Source: Spodoptera frugiperda
Taxonomy: Eukaryota > Arthropoda > Insecta > Lepidoptera > Noctuidae
Length of the DNA: 64,000 nucleotides
Direction: 5' to 3'
Assembly (NCBI RefSeq): GCF_023101765.2
Contig: NC_064236.1
Coordinates: forward strand, 20,114,993 to 20,178,992
The notes under the pieces are model-generated. The model was not told where the DNA came from. It worked only from the letters and a program-made list of their open reading frames with translations, and ran no database searches. Shown piece after piece: positions 1 through 11,394 of the stretch. Each line of letters begins with the position of its first letter. The first letter of the stretch is position 1. Made by a program: the position numbers and the translations under genes.

Positions 1-19
1 CAGGTACCTAGACGTAATA

Positions 20-252
20 GTATGACAAAGACATATCCGACTCAATTATTACGATATATTATCCGAATAACAAAGTCGGTTTTACCACATCCAACTTAGG
101 AATTATATGATTTACAATAAACAATGTCGGTCGTACCACATACGACAAACGCTATTGCTAACCCAACAAGTAATATTGTAGGATATGGTACATCCGACCC
201 AAAAACTAAAATGAAAATCAGTTAAGATTGTACGATCTGGCACATACGACAG
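20..252. repeat. cluster of short ACATCCGAC-like repeats
   Basis: Five imperfect copies of a motif around CCACATACGAC or GTACATCCGAC lie near 29, 83, 135, 188 and 239, with two inverse forms (GTCGG) near 75 and 127. A further copy is near 697. No coding potential is seen. They resemble subterminal repeats of a DNA transposon whose remainder would lie left of the window; this is inference. Confidence 0.35.
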
Positions 253-392
253 TATTAACCGCACATTTTTATTTTTTTACTTTTGTTAGAATAGTGTGAT
301 TAAAAATAATAAAAGTACAAATTTAACTTATTCCCTATTAAAAATAATATATAAATATTTAAAAAATATGGACAAAAATATGTAATACTTAC

Positions 393-516
393 TTTTTCTC
401 TTCTGACCGGACTGTGTTTGAACCTCGGTGTCGTTTAAATTTGTTTTTAATGGATTATCTTGCTCCGGAACATGTTGCCGTACCAAATCTAACATTCGCC
501 GAGACCGAGACATCAT
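393..516 (-). CDS. 5' exon of a gene running off the left edge (transposase-like N-terminus)
   Basis: The reading frame starts MMSRSRRMLDLVRQHV and ends at a good splice donor (GTAAGTATT) at 392-391. Two ATGs are available, at 516 and 513. The short basic start resembles the N-terminus at 25106 in this window (MNRRDRILALAL), which belongs to a transposase of the DNCAAQNKN type. The exon may therefore open another copy of that family rather than a host gene. The rest of the gene lies outside the window. Confidence 0.45.
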
Positions 517-539
517 TAAAATAAACAATATTGCATTGT

Positions 540-665
540 AACGGTCGAGTTGATCGGAGAGACAACGAGCGTGCGCTCTCCCCGCTAACTAAGTGGAAAC
601 TGCCAGATCCGCGCGGCGCACGAGTCTCCTCAACCCCCGCGCGCCCCGTGAAGAGCGTCGCAACA
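540..665 (-). promoter_or_regulatory. GC-rich upstream region
   Basis: Just upstream of the 393-516 exon, a GC-rich and CpG-rich block of about 125 bp interrupts otherwise AT-rich sequence. It has the position expected of a promoter or 5' UTR. No core promoter element is recognised. Confidence 0.25.
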
Positions 666-1040
666 TGACTACCTACATTGTTAATCGAGCGACACAAAAA
701 CATCCGACTATTTTCCAATTGAAAAACACAGAAAACGTCCTTTTTGAAATTTTATACTTTGTGAGGTGAAAGATTATAGGTATTCAAGGCTTCTAATGCA
801 ATAAAACAAAATTGGCCAAAATGTAGTACCGACCATGTTAATTGCTGCAGTCGAAATGAATGCTTTAGTTTATTTCTCTGTATTTTATTGTTTTCTGTTC
901 GAGTTAAGATATGAGAAAGTTGAGAATTAGTTTCTTCAGAATTTTCACCATTAATTATAATAGGACCTGGATATTTTGCTATAAAATGTATCTTATTAGT
1001 CAATTCTTTTAATACTTGTTTGAGGCGAGTTGAAACTCAC

Positions 1041-1928
1041 TGCCTGTTGTTGGTTCTTGAAGATAATAGAATTAGGATAGGTAGCAATAAAAATAGATTC
1101 ATCAAGTTTTGATTCATTCGATTTTGGCAGTATTGATCGAATCGTAGGTTGTGGAGTTTCTATAAAATTAATGAGTTCTGTCAGATCGTCGTCGGATTCG
1201 ATGGTAGTGACATATTTATTGTTAAATAAATCACTTACTGAAAAGTCTGAGTCTGCCACGGAATCATCGCTGTCGTACAAATCTGATATCTCAGAGATAT
1301 TATCGTTGTCAATGTCAGCTGATATTCTTGAGGGACCTGGTATAGGATCATCTGATAAAGCTATGTGTTGTTTTTCAGAAGTGTTGTCGTTTTCAGGTTC
1401 GCTTGCGATGCATTTTTGGCTGAAAAGAAAAAATAACAATATTCATAAAGCAAACAGCTCACACTATGCAAAGAGGTTAATATGCAGCTTTGCTTTTGTT
1501 ACATTATATTACCATTACAAACAAAACATACTTATGTACACACAATAGAGTAGGTAACATAGGTAGTTAGCAATTTTTATAGAACAGTATTTAAATGTTA
1601 GTAAGGTATAATATTCATTAAAATAAACAATCAAATCTTTCTACTTTGCCTTGTATATACATTTGATTGTAGAATTAGTTTAGATACATACATACAGCTT
1701 ACGCTTTAATCCCACAAATTAATTAATTAGTATAGATTTGGCACGTTTTTTCCATAAGATAATACAATACTATCAAAATATTTTAAGTTTTGAGGTTAGA
1801 AAATATTTTACTTAAATTATCGCAAATTCCTAATGAAAAAAATACTAAAATCTTTGTACTTACCAATCCTCCTTAGCCGTTAAGGCTTTAAACATCAATG
1901 ACGAACGATAAAACTGTCTTTGAGCCAT
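1041..1928 (-). CDS. two-exon acidic protein, partial, unknown function
   Basis: Exon 1 (1928-1864) starts MAQRQFYRSSLMFKALTAKE and ends at GTAAGTAC. Exon 2 (1419-1041) begins after a TTTTCAG acceptor. The two join in frame to give Q-K-C-I-A-S followed by a strongly acidic, Ser/Asp-rich stretch with PGPS and repeated DSDD runs. Exon 2 can end at a GTGAGT donor at 1040 or read on to a stop at about 996. Downstream, in another frame (970-752), lies a segment whose FIAKYPGPIII resembles FIATYPNSIIF near the end of exon 2. Acidic N-termini of this sort are common in piggyBac and other transposases, but no catalytic domain is visible. I do not recognise the gene. Confidence 0.45.
1560..1860. other. 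no gene seen
   Basis: AT-rich sequence forming the first intron of the 1041-1928 gene model and its surroundings. No motif is recognised. Confidence 0.5.
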
Positions 1929-2030
1929 TGTAAACAATAAACATTGCAAGAACAAACACGAACGATCCACTCACGTGCGCACTCTGCGACTTACTAAACA
2001 TGGCGCGAAAGTTATCGCGCTTCGGCCGTT

Positions 2031-2302
2031 TTTCAAAACCTAGTATGGCACAAGAACAAGTTCAAAGCCTAGGAAGGGACTATTTCTTGCTAGGTTTTAA
2101 TATTGTCATTGTGCCATAATATGTTTTGAATTTGTTTTGGTACCAAGTTTTTGTGACCTATGTGGACATGCTAGGTTTGTAATTCCATTATTACGCGTAT
2201 TTTGGAAAAAATGACACTGCAAATTCATGCGTAACGACCTTTTAAGTAGCATGCAGTAAAAACACGTTTTTTTTTAAATATGTCCCTTGCTAGGTTTTGA
2301 AA
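2031..2302. repeat. 272-bp MITE-like element
   Basis: It starts TTTCAAAACCTAG and ends with the inverted form CTAGGTTTTGAAA, a 13-bp perfect terminal inverted repeat. A third CTAGGTTTT lies inside near 2088. No target-site duplication is evident. It appears to interrupt the hAT-like fragment to its right. Confidence 0.5.
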
Positions 2303-2402
2303 TGGGACAGCCGAGCGGGTTCCCATACTAACTGGTAAATTGGTTCGTAAAACTGCTATTGTTGCTCTCAGATGTTGTTCTAGTTCTACAAATCTTGCCG
2401 GC
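2303..2402 (-). pseudogene. possible hAT transposase fragment
   Basis: About 33 codons reading MPARFVELEQHLRATIAVLR resemble the segment just after the RW motif of ZBED-type hAT transposases. Compare YMLERLLKLKIPLSATIRLL in the hAT copy at 7343-7780 of this window. The frame runs into the MITE at 2302 and has no upstream extension. Short match, so tentative. Confidence 0.35.
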
Positions 2403-2419
2403 ATAATATAATAGCTCAA

Positions 2420-2880
2420 ATTCCAAAAAAAAAAAAACCAACAGATTTATGAAAGTTGTTTTCATTTAAATGTTTGTTTAGGTGTTATAAAACAATTACT
2501 CGATTGGAACCAAAGGACATTGCTCTGCGTCCATACATTGTTGGCCCTGGAGCCAAAAGCATCTGATAATTATGTTTTGTATTCTCTATCATTAGTTGAT
2601 TCCTAGAAGATTTTTTTTATAGCGGACTAGCTGCAGAATAGATATATTTTAAAAAAAGTGTCAGATTTTGAGGTTATAATTTAACCGTAACAACGAATAT
2701 TAAATGTAGGTACCTACCTATGATTTTTCATAACTCTGAGTGATTTTTAAGAAACTGAAAAGTAATATTATAATACCTACCTAGATAATTAGGTACCTAT
2801 GCAGTTATTTTTCTAAAAAGTGGATGAAAGTGAAAAATTAAAATGCATTTAAACTAATTAACATAAGGTAACTGAATTCT
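2420..2880. other. no gene seen
   Basis: AT-rich sequence with a poly-A run at 2427-2438. A short plus-strand open stretch near 2500-2560 is not recognisable. Confidence 0.45.
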
Positions 2881-2882
2881 TC

Positions 2883-3055
2883 AAAACGGTGAAGGAAAAC
2901 ATCGTGAGGAAACCGGCATGTCCAAGAACAAAAAATTCGAAGACATGTGACATCCACCAATCCGCATTGGGGCCCGCGTGGTGGGTTACGGCCCATCCCT
3001 CTCCTAGAGAGGAGGTCTGTGTCCCAGCAGTGGGAACATTAAAAGGCTGATGACG
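2883..3055 (+). mobile_element. 3' end of an RTE-type LINE
   Basis: The run GTGAAGGAAAACATCGTGAG, then a segment with GGTGGGTTACGGCCCATCCC, then GAGAGGAGGTCTGTG..CAGCAGTGGG, ending GGCTGATGACGATT, matches from memory the very common lepidopteran RTE-like 3' terminus that finishes in GATGATG-type repeats. Only the tail is present. Confidence 0.7.
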
Positions 3056-4101
3056 ATTCTTAGCTTATTATGCTTAGATTTTTTTTAAACCTACAGTCCT
3101 ACAATATTTATATTTGAATAAGAAATAAAACACGGATTTTAATTTCATATTTATTGTTCTTCGTCTAAATTACGAATTAAAATAGTGTCTAAAAACTGTG
3201 CAGGGGGGTTGACATTGTTTTGGTACCTCGCATAACTTAGGTACCAAATAATGGTCATAACATGGGTGCAGCAACCGATAGTTCTGCGCCCAACGATGCA
3301 ATTTCAAAATTCGACAATTGCTTGTCGACCTACTTGTGATGAGTCAACTAAAATATATACAAAATACATTTTAGTACTAATATAACGCTGTGAATTTTCA
3401 CTCGTAATAACAAGATGGTTTCAGAATTTAGCACTAATTCTGTAATCAATTGTTGATCAACCTCCCTGCACCAGAGATGGGTCAAACCGTAATTTTTTCA
3501 AATCGGTTAAACCGAATCATAATTTTGCTCAAACCGAATTACAAACCGATTCAACCAAACCGAATCATCCAGTACTGTATGACATCATTAATTCGTTCAT
3601 GAACCCCGTTATAAGTTATAAACCGTATTACGATACGGTTTAATAAATAATAGGGATGGGAAAAAATACCGATGACTGAAAAACATTGTATTAGGCGTTT
3701 ATTTATTATTAATCATATGAGTATTTTTAAGATATAAGAAAAAAATCAATACCTATTATATAGTAACAGAAATGTATCTAGAACAAAATCAGATGACTTT
3801 CCGTAAAACTAATCAAGTAGTTTATTCTGAAAATTATGTTTCAAGATATCACGTCATCAGAAAAATAATCAGCTACAGTAAATAAAAAATGTAATCATAC
3901 AGGTATTGAGACTAAAAATGTGTTAAAAATTACAATATTTTTATTGCAATTGTAGTCAAGTAAACTTAGAAAATAAACTTCTCTTCAAAAAGTCAAAAAT
4001 AAGCCTTATAACTTGAATTATCAAATACGTATATTATTATATTCAAGTAACTAGCCACATACAACTATGAAAAAATCAACAGTCTATATATATATATATA
4101 C

Positions 4102-4519
4102 ATATATACAATGTGATAGGGTTTGGACTTCTAACCCGTTAAGGTTGAGTACTACATCTAATTTTATGAACAAAAGTCGGGGGTCGAAGGGGTCGAATCC
4201 CCTCCCCCTTAAAATTATGGCTATTTTAATATTTTTCTTACTTTATGTAATATCAAAGGCTGTATGTGTCGTAGAAAAAAAAAAACGACAAACGGTAGCT
4301 AATAACCTTGGCTAACTAATTCATTACTTTTTTCATATGTTTGATAATGTTTTGGTGAGAAAAAAATATTTCTGAATAATCTTTGCCGAAAAAATCACTA
4401 TTTTTCAATATTTTCAATTGGGGTTTCAAACCCCCATATTACTTTTTTGTCGATAAAATTAGATGTAGTACTCAGCCTTAACGGGTTAGAAGTCCCACAC
4501 CTATCACATTGTATATATA
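4102..4519. repeat. foldback MITE, about 70-bp arms
   Basis: The left arm (from 4102, ACAATGTGATAGGGTTTGG) recurs inverted at 4447-4519. The arms share GACTTCTAACCCGTTAAGG and ACTACATCTAATTTTAT. The element lies next to an (AT)n tract and abuts the larger palindrome at 4515. No protein is encoded. Confidence 0.7.
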
Positions 4520-5085
4520 CAGGGTTAAAGGGTAAGTCGACCTAAATCCTTTAAGACGTGATAGTTTACATCATTCCTGACTGATTTGACCATGGGACCC
4601 CATATCCCAAACTTAACCGTTTTCAAATTATCGGCATTTTAACTTTTTTGATAAAATTTCCCATTCTTTTGGCTATTTCTCCCTTGTTTTGTCTTTGGTG
4701 GCTAAATTTTGTTTTGTTTTTGCTTTTTTGTGTAGTAGATTAGTTGCTTTATTATTTAGAAAACTAAAACTGTAAATAACTGTACCAACTGAGTCGTAGT
4801 AGACGATCCAATGTTAAAAAAAGTAAATAAATTTGTGATAAGTTGTTTTTCTTTGTAAGATATTTAAAAAAAAGTCTATGACAACTGTTCTGCAAATGTG
4901 CGTTAAAATATCTACAATTCTTCAGCTTTCTGATAAGGTATAACATGATAGGGAATAATTTGAATTCTTTGCCAAAACATCGATGAAGTACTACAAGGTA
5001 GTAATAAGAATATCGATATTTAAGCTTCAAATTTAACTTGAGTCAGATAACAAAATAAAACAAACTGGTTCACTTCACTTCAGAA

Positions 5086-5715
5086 GGAGTGTCAGGGAGT
5101 GGCTTTTTTTTGAGTGGAGAAAATCATCCAATTTCTTCTCCCACCTTGGGCGAGGCGAGAGGGAGTGTCAGACTCTTACTGACTAAAAACCACCCTGTTC
5201 CTTCTCCTGCTTTTCGAGCCGGAGCCCCGGTAAACCCGCTAGGTAGTCCGCAGCTCTGGATCAGGCATCAGCCCTACTGGGCCCCATCTGTGGTGGTCTG
5301 ATGGCTCTTTGAGGCGCACACATAAAAATCCATAGGGGTCAGGTCTGAACTTCTAGCTGGCCACGGTACAGATCCACTTATTGGGATAATTAGTGTCCAG
5401 TGCGGGCCTGCGGACGGCGAGCAAGGGGAGCTCACCGCCCGAACAGAACCAGACCCGTGCGTGCGACGCGTAGCGTTCCGCGCGCGCCTCAAAGAGCCAT
5501 CAGACCACCACAGATGGAGCCCAGTAGGGCTGATGCCTGATCCGGAGCTGCGGACTACCTAGCGGGTTTACCGGGGCTCCGGCTCGAAAAGCAGGAGAAG
5601 GAACAGGGTGGTTTTTAGTCAGTAAGAGTCTGACACTCCTCTCGCCTCGCCCAAGGCGAGAGAAGTCATTGGATGATTTTCTCCACTCAAAAAAAGCCAC
5701 TCCCTGACACTCCTT
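5086..5715. repeat. inner foldback made of a lepid interspersed repeat
   Basis: Both inner arms carry a GC-rich repeat with GGGCGAGGCGAGAGG, AGACTCTTACTGACTAAAAA, CCGGAGCCCCGGTAAACCCG and TGTGGTGGTCTGATGGCTC. I recall this as a frequent interspersed repeat in noctuid genomes; its class is unknown to me. The two copies are inverted around the loop. Confidence 0.65.
5318..5395 (-). pseudogene. mariner-type fragment inside the palindrome loop
   Basis: The minus strand reads VPWPARSSDLTPMDFYV. This matches the WPARxPDLTPxDFYV block around the third catalytic Asp of the mariner-like transposases at 17622-17915 and 46710-47024. Only this piece is present. Confidence 0.6.
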
Positions 5716-6245
5716 CTGAAGTGAAGTGAACCAGTTTGTTTTATTTTGTTATCTGACTCAAGTTAAATTTGAAGCTTAAATATCGATATTCTTATTACTA
5801 CCTTGTAGTACTTCATCGATGTTTTGGCAAAGAATTCAAATTATTCCCTATCATGTTATACCTTATCAGAAAGCTGAAGAATTGTAGATATTTTAACGCA
5901 CATTTGCAGAACAGTTGTCATAGACTTTTTTTAAATATCTTACAAAGAAAAACAACATATCACAAATTTATTTATTTTTTTAACATTGGATCGTCTGCTA
6001 CGACTCAGTTGGTACAGTTATTTACAGTTTTAGTTTTCTAAATAATAAAGCAACTAATCTACTACACAAAAAAGCAAAAACAAAACAAAATTTAGCCACC
6101 AAAGACAAAACAAGGGAGAAATAGCCAAAAAAATGGGAAATTTTATCAAAAAAGTTAAAATGCCTATAATTTGAAAACGGTTAAGTTTGGAATATGGGGT
6201 CCCATGGTCAAATCAGTCAGGAATGATGTAAACTATCACGTCTTA

Positions 6246-6383
6246 CGGCGCGTTCCAATAAACTACCGATCGGTAAATTTGCTTACGAGCCGTAGAATTT
6301 TGACATAAGCTCCATACAAAATGTGTCAAAATTCTACGGCTCGTAAGCAAATTTACCGATCGGTAGTTTATTGGAACGCGCCG
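6246..6383. mobile_element. 138-bp perfect-palindrome MITE with TTA duplication
   Basis: It starts CGGCGCGTTCCAATAAAC and ends with the exact inverse, with arms of about 60 bp around an 18-bp centre. It is flanked by TTA on both sides (6243-6245, 6384-6386). The opposite palindrome arm at 4550-4560 preserves the empty site. A TWA duplication is typical of PIF/Harbinger MITEs. Confidence 0.85.
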
Positions 6384-6429
6384 TTAAAGGATTTAGGTCG
6401 ACTTACCCTTTAACCCTGTATATCAACAG

Positions 6430-6750
6430 TCTATATAACAGTCTTTCATTTTGTAGTTAGGATAACTAATCTATCCTAACTAATAACTAAACACGATAAA
6501 TCGTGTAAACATAATTACTATTAAAATCAATAAAAAACAACTAAACAAACCTCTTAGTAAAACAAAATAAATATAAGTACAAACAAAAGCAAACTTCTGG
6601 CTAAAATTAAAAGTGTGAACAAAAACAAATTTCTTGGTATAACAAAATAAAATATAAGTTTAAACAAATATAAACGTTTTCTTCTTTTAAAAATAATCTA
6701 AAAAATAAACGTAATAATAAATAAATATTTATAACAATGGATTGGAACAT
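6430..6750. other. no gene seen
   Basis: AT-rich 3' region of the hAT element, downstream of its transposase stop. No recognisable motif. Confidence 0.5.
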
Positions 6751-8785
6751 TTTAATAGTTATAGCTATTAAGGAATAATATTTGGTCAATCTTCTTTGGC
6801 GCTAACCTGTTTCTCCGTTCATTACACAAAAGGCCTGCTTTTGAAAACAATCTTTCTGAAGGTACAGATGTGGCAGGTATGCACAAATATTTTAGTACCA
6901 TTTTATGCAAGAACGGAAACAAAAGTTTTTTTGTTCGTCCCAATATTTAATTGGATCCCTTTTTCGGTCCAAATATGGTAAGTCGATAAACTGTTTTACC
7001 ATACTTGCTGCAGAAGTAAATGGCGTCATTTGATGAGAGGCTTCTGTTATTTTTTTGTCTATGGGGCCTCAAATTTCGTCAGATTCGTCATCACTATGTC
7101 ATTTCATTTATGGTAGTTGTCACTTGCGGCTGAAGAAATAACTGGTCCATCAGTTGTGCATATAGAAATAATTTCCTTCAATTCGTCTATCACCCACATT
7201 TGTGCACACATCTCACATCTTTTTCTTGAACCTTGGATCTAAGAGTGTTGCTTTGGCTACCGTCCTGTTGAGTTCGTACACACCGAAACGTTTTTCGACC
7301 ACATCCATTAATTTTCTTTTCAAAAAGTTCCGGAATCCGTTTTTAAATTTTTTTTTTAGAGATCGCGGTGCGTAATCCTAACACTAAAGGTATTACTGAT
7401 GATAAAGTCGGATACGCTTCTCCTGATAAAATAGAAGTAATATTTTCAAAGGGCTTTAGCAACAAAACAGCGTCTTCCACCAAAAGCCATTCATTAGAAT
7501 TTAAATTGTTTGGAGGCGAGTCTAGAAGTCGTATAGTGGCGGATAGAGGAATTTTTAATTTTAAAAGCCGTTCCAGCATATAAAATGTACTGTTCCACCT
7601 TGTGCGAACGTCTTGTTTCAGCTTTAACATTTCTAGATTCATTTGTTTCTGCATATCTATTAGAGTGTAACTTGATTTGGTGCTGTGCTTGAAATGGGTA
7701 ACTATAGTCCGGCATTTATTTAGTAAGTCGAAAAGAGGCTTGTTATGATCTTCTTCTACGTTCTCTATCTTTGGTCTCAATACAATCTTTTACTGAAAGG
7801 TTGATGGTATGAGCAACACAGTAATGATTTCTTTTGAATAAAAAATCATTAACCGCTTTTTTCATAGACGCGGCATTGTCCGTGACCACGGTAACAATTT
7901 TTGATTCTATTTGCCATTCATTGAAAATATGGCGTAGGGCGCTTGCTATATTCTCCGCAGTGTGCGTTTTATCAATTTCGGCAGTGGCAATAACAAGTGA
8001 TCTTAAAATGTTTGAATCAATGAAATGTGCGGTTACACTTATAAAACTTTTATTGCTGTCAGAAGTCCAAATGTCGGAGGTAATAGCTATGTATTCGATA
8101 TTAAGTAATTGTTTTTTGACTTCTCGAGAACAAATTAAATATTTTTCCTCTAACATTTGCACTAAATTCTTACGGCTAGGGATTACATAGTCCGGGTTTA
8201 AGGTATGAGTAAATTTCCGGAACCCTTTATTTTCTACTAATTGTAAAGGCTGGTAGTCCATTATTATCATATTTAGCAAAGCATCATCTCCCGATTTTTG
8301 CTTTAATTTGGCAGGGACAGCCAATATGGGCCTCAAGTCTATTTTCAAAAATTGTGTCATTCCCACACGATCCCATTGTCATTTTGCTATAAGTTCGTAA
8401 TCTGTTAATTCACAATGGTCGATCATTGATCAGTCAATGGTCTCGTAATGGAATTGTAGTAGAATGACATTTTCGTATTGCCATTATATAAAACCAGTGT
8501 GGTAGAAATTATTTTCGAAAAACTACCACTATATTTGAAAATTTATTCATGCCAGATTTTACATATATTAATATAAGTAATCTGAAGTAGTAAAAAGTTT
8601 GAATATACCAAAAAACATTAAATATACATGTACATAAAAAGACTTAGTATTATTTTCTCTTTGTCAGCTTGGCTGACAAAGTCAAATGTGACATTTACCT
8701 ATACCTACTTACTCTTTGATGTGACATTATTTACAAACATTGTTAAATTTGTTAATAACAAGTAGTAATAACAAAGACAAACTGA

Positions 8786-10666
8786 ATGAAAATGGTGCTG
8801 ATTGAACAAATTTCGGCCCTTATTGATTTTTTGGAAAACCACCAAGACCTGGCGCTTGGCCACTGCAGCCGCACCAATGAAGGGCGAAGTCTTATGAGAC
8901 GGTACTGGATGGAGTGTGCCCAAATTTTAAATGCGGTGTCGGTGGACTGCCCTAATAAAACGCCGGCAGAGTGGCGCTCAGTGAGTACCTAACGGTATAA
9001 TTAGTGATGCATTATAAAGGTCGATTTACATCAAACGAACATAGAGCTAGAGCTAGAACACTAAAACGCTTTGATGAGACCGCTCAGTGGCGCGAGCACG
9101 TCCGAACACGCTAGAACGCTCTAAGCAACTGTTCGCGCGCTCTTGCGCCGTTTACATCAAGCGAGCGAGCATTCTTAGAATATTCCATAGAATCTTTGCG
9201 AACGCACTAAGAACAACGAAGGAATGCTCTACGCCTGTTTACACTAGAAAAATTAGCTGTAGTGGGGATAGAATGAGCATTCGCTCGTTTGATGTAAATC
9301 GACCTTAAGATGATAATTGTACCATTATTATATTTTTTTAGTTCTACAACGAATATAAATACAAGCTTTTAAAAAAAATTAAATCACAGAAAAGTGAATT
9401 GAGTGCTACAGGTAAGCTATTCTTTATTTAAATTCATTATACCCCAAGCGGTTACCGGGGTTCGCTCTGCTATTGCAATATTCTAGTGTGAAGCATTAGT
9501 AATCATTTTATAACATTTATTTAAGGTGGTGGTCCTGCAAAAAAAATTATATTGACCCCGCTCCAAGAGCGCTTATATAATATCTTAGGGCGAGATGTAG
9601 GAGAGCCACTTCAAGGTGTCCGACATAACCCACTCAGTGTAAGCATTAACATTCATTTTTTTGCACATTTGAAAGTTATTCTAACTTGTGTAACTAATAT
9701 GTGACAGTTGTTTATTATGTTACAATGTTTTTATTTGCTTGCTTGTCTGTATTATTTTTTCACTATCACATATTGTTGACTCACTTGCATATTAACTGCA
9801 TGTTTTTTTTTTGTTAATTAGCCAATTATCACAATTCCTTTGGTGGAAGCTAGTCCTAGCAACCATTTGAACAACTCCTGCTCGTAAGTTTTGCTAGCTT
9901 GGTACTCTGTGCTTAATTTGCTTAGCTTTTATACTTGAATAAAATAACCTTGTTTCTTTTTTAACTATTATGATAATATTGCATTTATTTTAACAGCCTA
10001 TTACAAAATTATGAACACGAGCTTGTGGAAACTGTGGAACTTGTGGAAACTGTACAACAAGAAATAAGGTATGCATACTACAACTTTTTACAGATGAGTT
10101 GAAATAATTAGGATAATTGAAAAACTAGTGTGATTGTAATTATTTTATTTTTCAGCTTGGATCAGGAAAGTGTTGCTGAGCCTTCCACCAGCAACCAGCC
10201 TCCGAAGCGACGCAAACGCCAAAAATCAACACGGCGTAACGCAGCAGAAGGTAAAGATCTTGCAATTATTTGTTATGAGCATTAACTCCCTACTCTAGGG
10301 TAAAGTATATAGCTTGATGTAACAAAATATTATTCTTTTTATAGATACAGCAGACCATGCAGCTCTTGAAGCTGCTCAATCGAGGCTGGAGGCTATAGAA
10401 GCGAGGAACGCCGAAGCCACTTTAAAAACTGCGGAGGCAATCAATAATTTAGCTGCGGCCATCAGCAGACAAAGCTCCACCACTGAAAAAGTGGTGGAAC
10501 TTTTGGACCGCTTTGTGACGTCTGTGTCAAAAAAGGTTATTACTTACTGTTAATTTATAGGTAATTAAATTGTATGAAATGGTTTCACTCAAAATCTAAA
10601 CTTTTACTTTTGTTTTCATAGAAACTCCGGAGGTTGTTAGCATCATCCGATTCTGAGTCAGACTAG
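8786..10666 (+). CDS. Harbinger-associated Myb/SANT-like DNA-binding protein
   Basis: Eight exons with consistent phases give a 280-aa protein: 8786-8980, 9342-9411, 9526-9638, 9822-9883, 9997-10068, 10156-10250, 10345-10535, 10622-10666. Residues 1-90 form the Myb/SANT-like (ADF1/MADF-like) trihelix region with the W in RRYWMECAQ and the W in TPAEWRS. A basic patch follows (PPKRRKRQKSTRR), then an Ala/Glu-rich coiled coil (AALEAAQSRLEAIEAR) and an acidic tail SSDSESD. In animal Harbingers this second protein brings the nuclease to the nucleus and to the element ends (established for HARBI1/NAIF1 and zebrafish Harbinger). Start chosen at the first ATG; ATG at 8792 is an alternative. Confidence 0.85.
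9018..9305. mobile_element. 288-bp MITE in intron 1 of the Myb-like gene
   Basis: Termini AGGTCGATTTACATCAAACG and its inverse near 9283-9305, flanked by TAA on both sides (9015-9017 and 9306-9308). The interior holds more inverted pieces (GAGCGAGCATTC type). A TAA duplication points to PIF/Harbinger mobilisation. Confidence 0.8.
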
Positions 10667-10669
10667 TTT

Positions 10670-11394
10670 CCAGAACTATGCAAGAGGTAATTTGGTCAGA
10701 TTATTAAGACTATTAAGATTGTAAAGATAAATGAAACAAGTGTTTATAAAAATAGTATTACTTAATTTATTTTTAACCTTTGTTTTGTTCCTGGGGATCT
10801 GTAACAAAGTTAAATCATTGTAATAATAATTAGAGCATTTTCATACTTCACTAGAATATTGAGGTGGTGCATTACTTACATGCTAATTTAATTTATGCAT
10901 CTCTCCACAGTCTGTCAACAAGAGCTTGCTGTAGTGCCCGACCTTCAAGAAGGTCCCGGTTCACCCTTCGATGATCTTGGTCATTTGGTGCTGCATAATT
11001 ATTTTCCTCCTTAAATTAAAAGACTGATTTGTTATTTTAATTATATTATTAAAAATGTTTGATTTGTTATATCTTTTTATACTCATTATTTTACATATAT
11101 TTATTCAAAATCCCTACTAAGTACTGCCGTCTGCATCAGACCCTTGATCCATCCGCCCAACCCCAGCCTCCCAAGGTGGTTTTCGAGGCTGTTGGGTATT
11201 AATCCGTTGGCCGTGACGACTAACGGCACAAGGATAGCCGAATCCACATTCCACATATCGACAACCTCGTGAGCCAAGTCAATATCTTTTTATTACTATT
11301 ATGAAGACTGATTATGTAACTACTTAAATGTTGATTTTTTAACATAGTAGTACTATTTATATTAACTAATACAATTCCAACTTCATTATACATT
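10670..11394. other. intergenic space between convergent Harbinger genes
   Basis: Untranslated ends of the Myb-like and nuclease genes. A remnant around 10915-11010 reads coding-like but short (CQQELAVVPDLQEGPG), perhaps an old extra exon. Otherwise AT-rich with nothing recognised. Confidence 0.4.

Larger units (their letters stand above)
4515..6423. repeat. 1.9-kb near-perfect inverted repeat (palindrome)
   Basis: The outer end TACAGGGTTAAAGGGTAAG at 4517 recurs inverted at 6400-6422. The arms run inward for about 790 bp, apart from one MITE in the right arm, and leave a loop of roughly 180 bp at about 5306-5486. Both arms encode the same roughly 60-codon open frame on opposite strands (starting MKLKYRYSYYYLVVLHRC at 5030 minus and 5769 plus), which shows the palindrome directly. 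By eye, arm identity is well above 90 percent. Transcription across it would give a long hairpin RNA. Confidence 0.9.

Noticed and set aside
5089..5700. Open frames in both orientations within the palindrome
   Set aside because: They are mirror images of a non-coding repeat; apart from the mariner scrap in the loop they match no protein.
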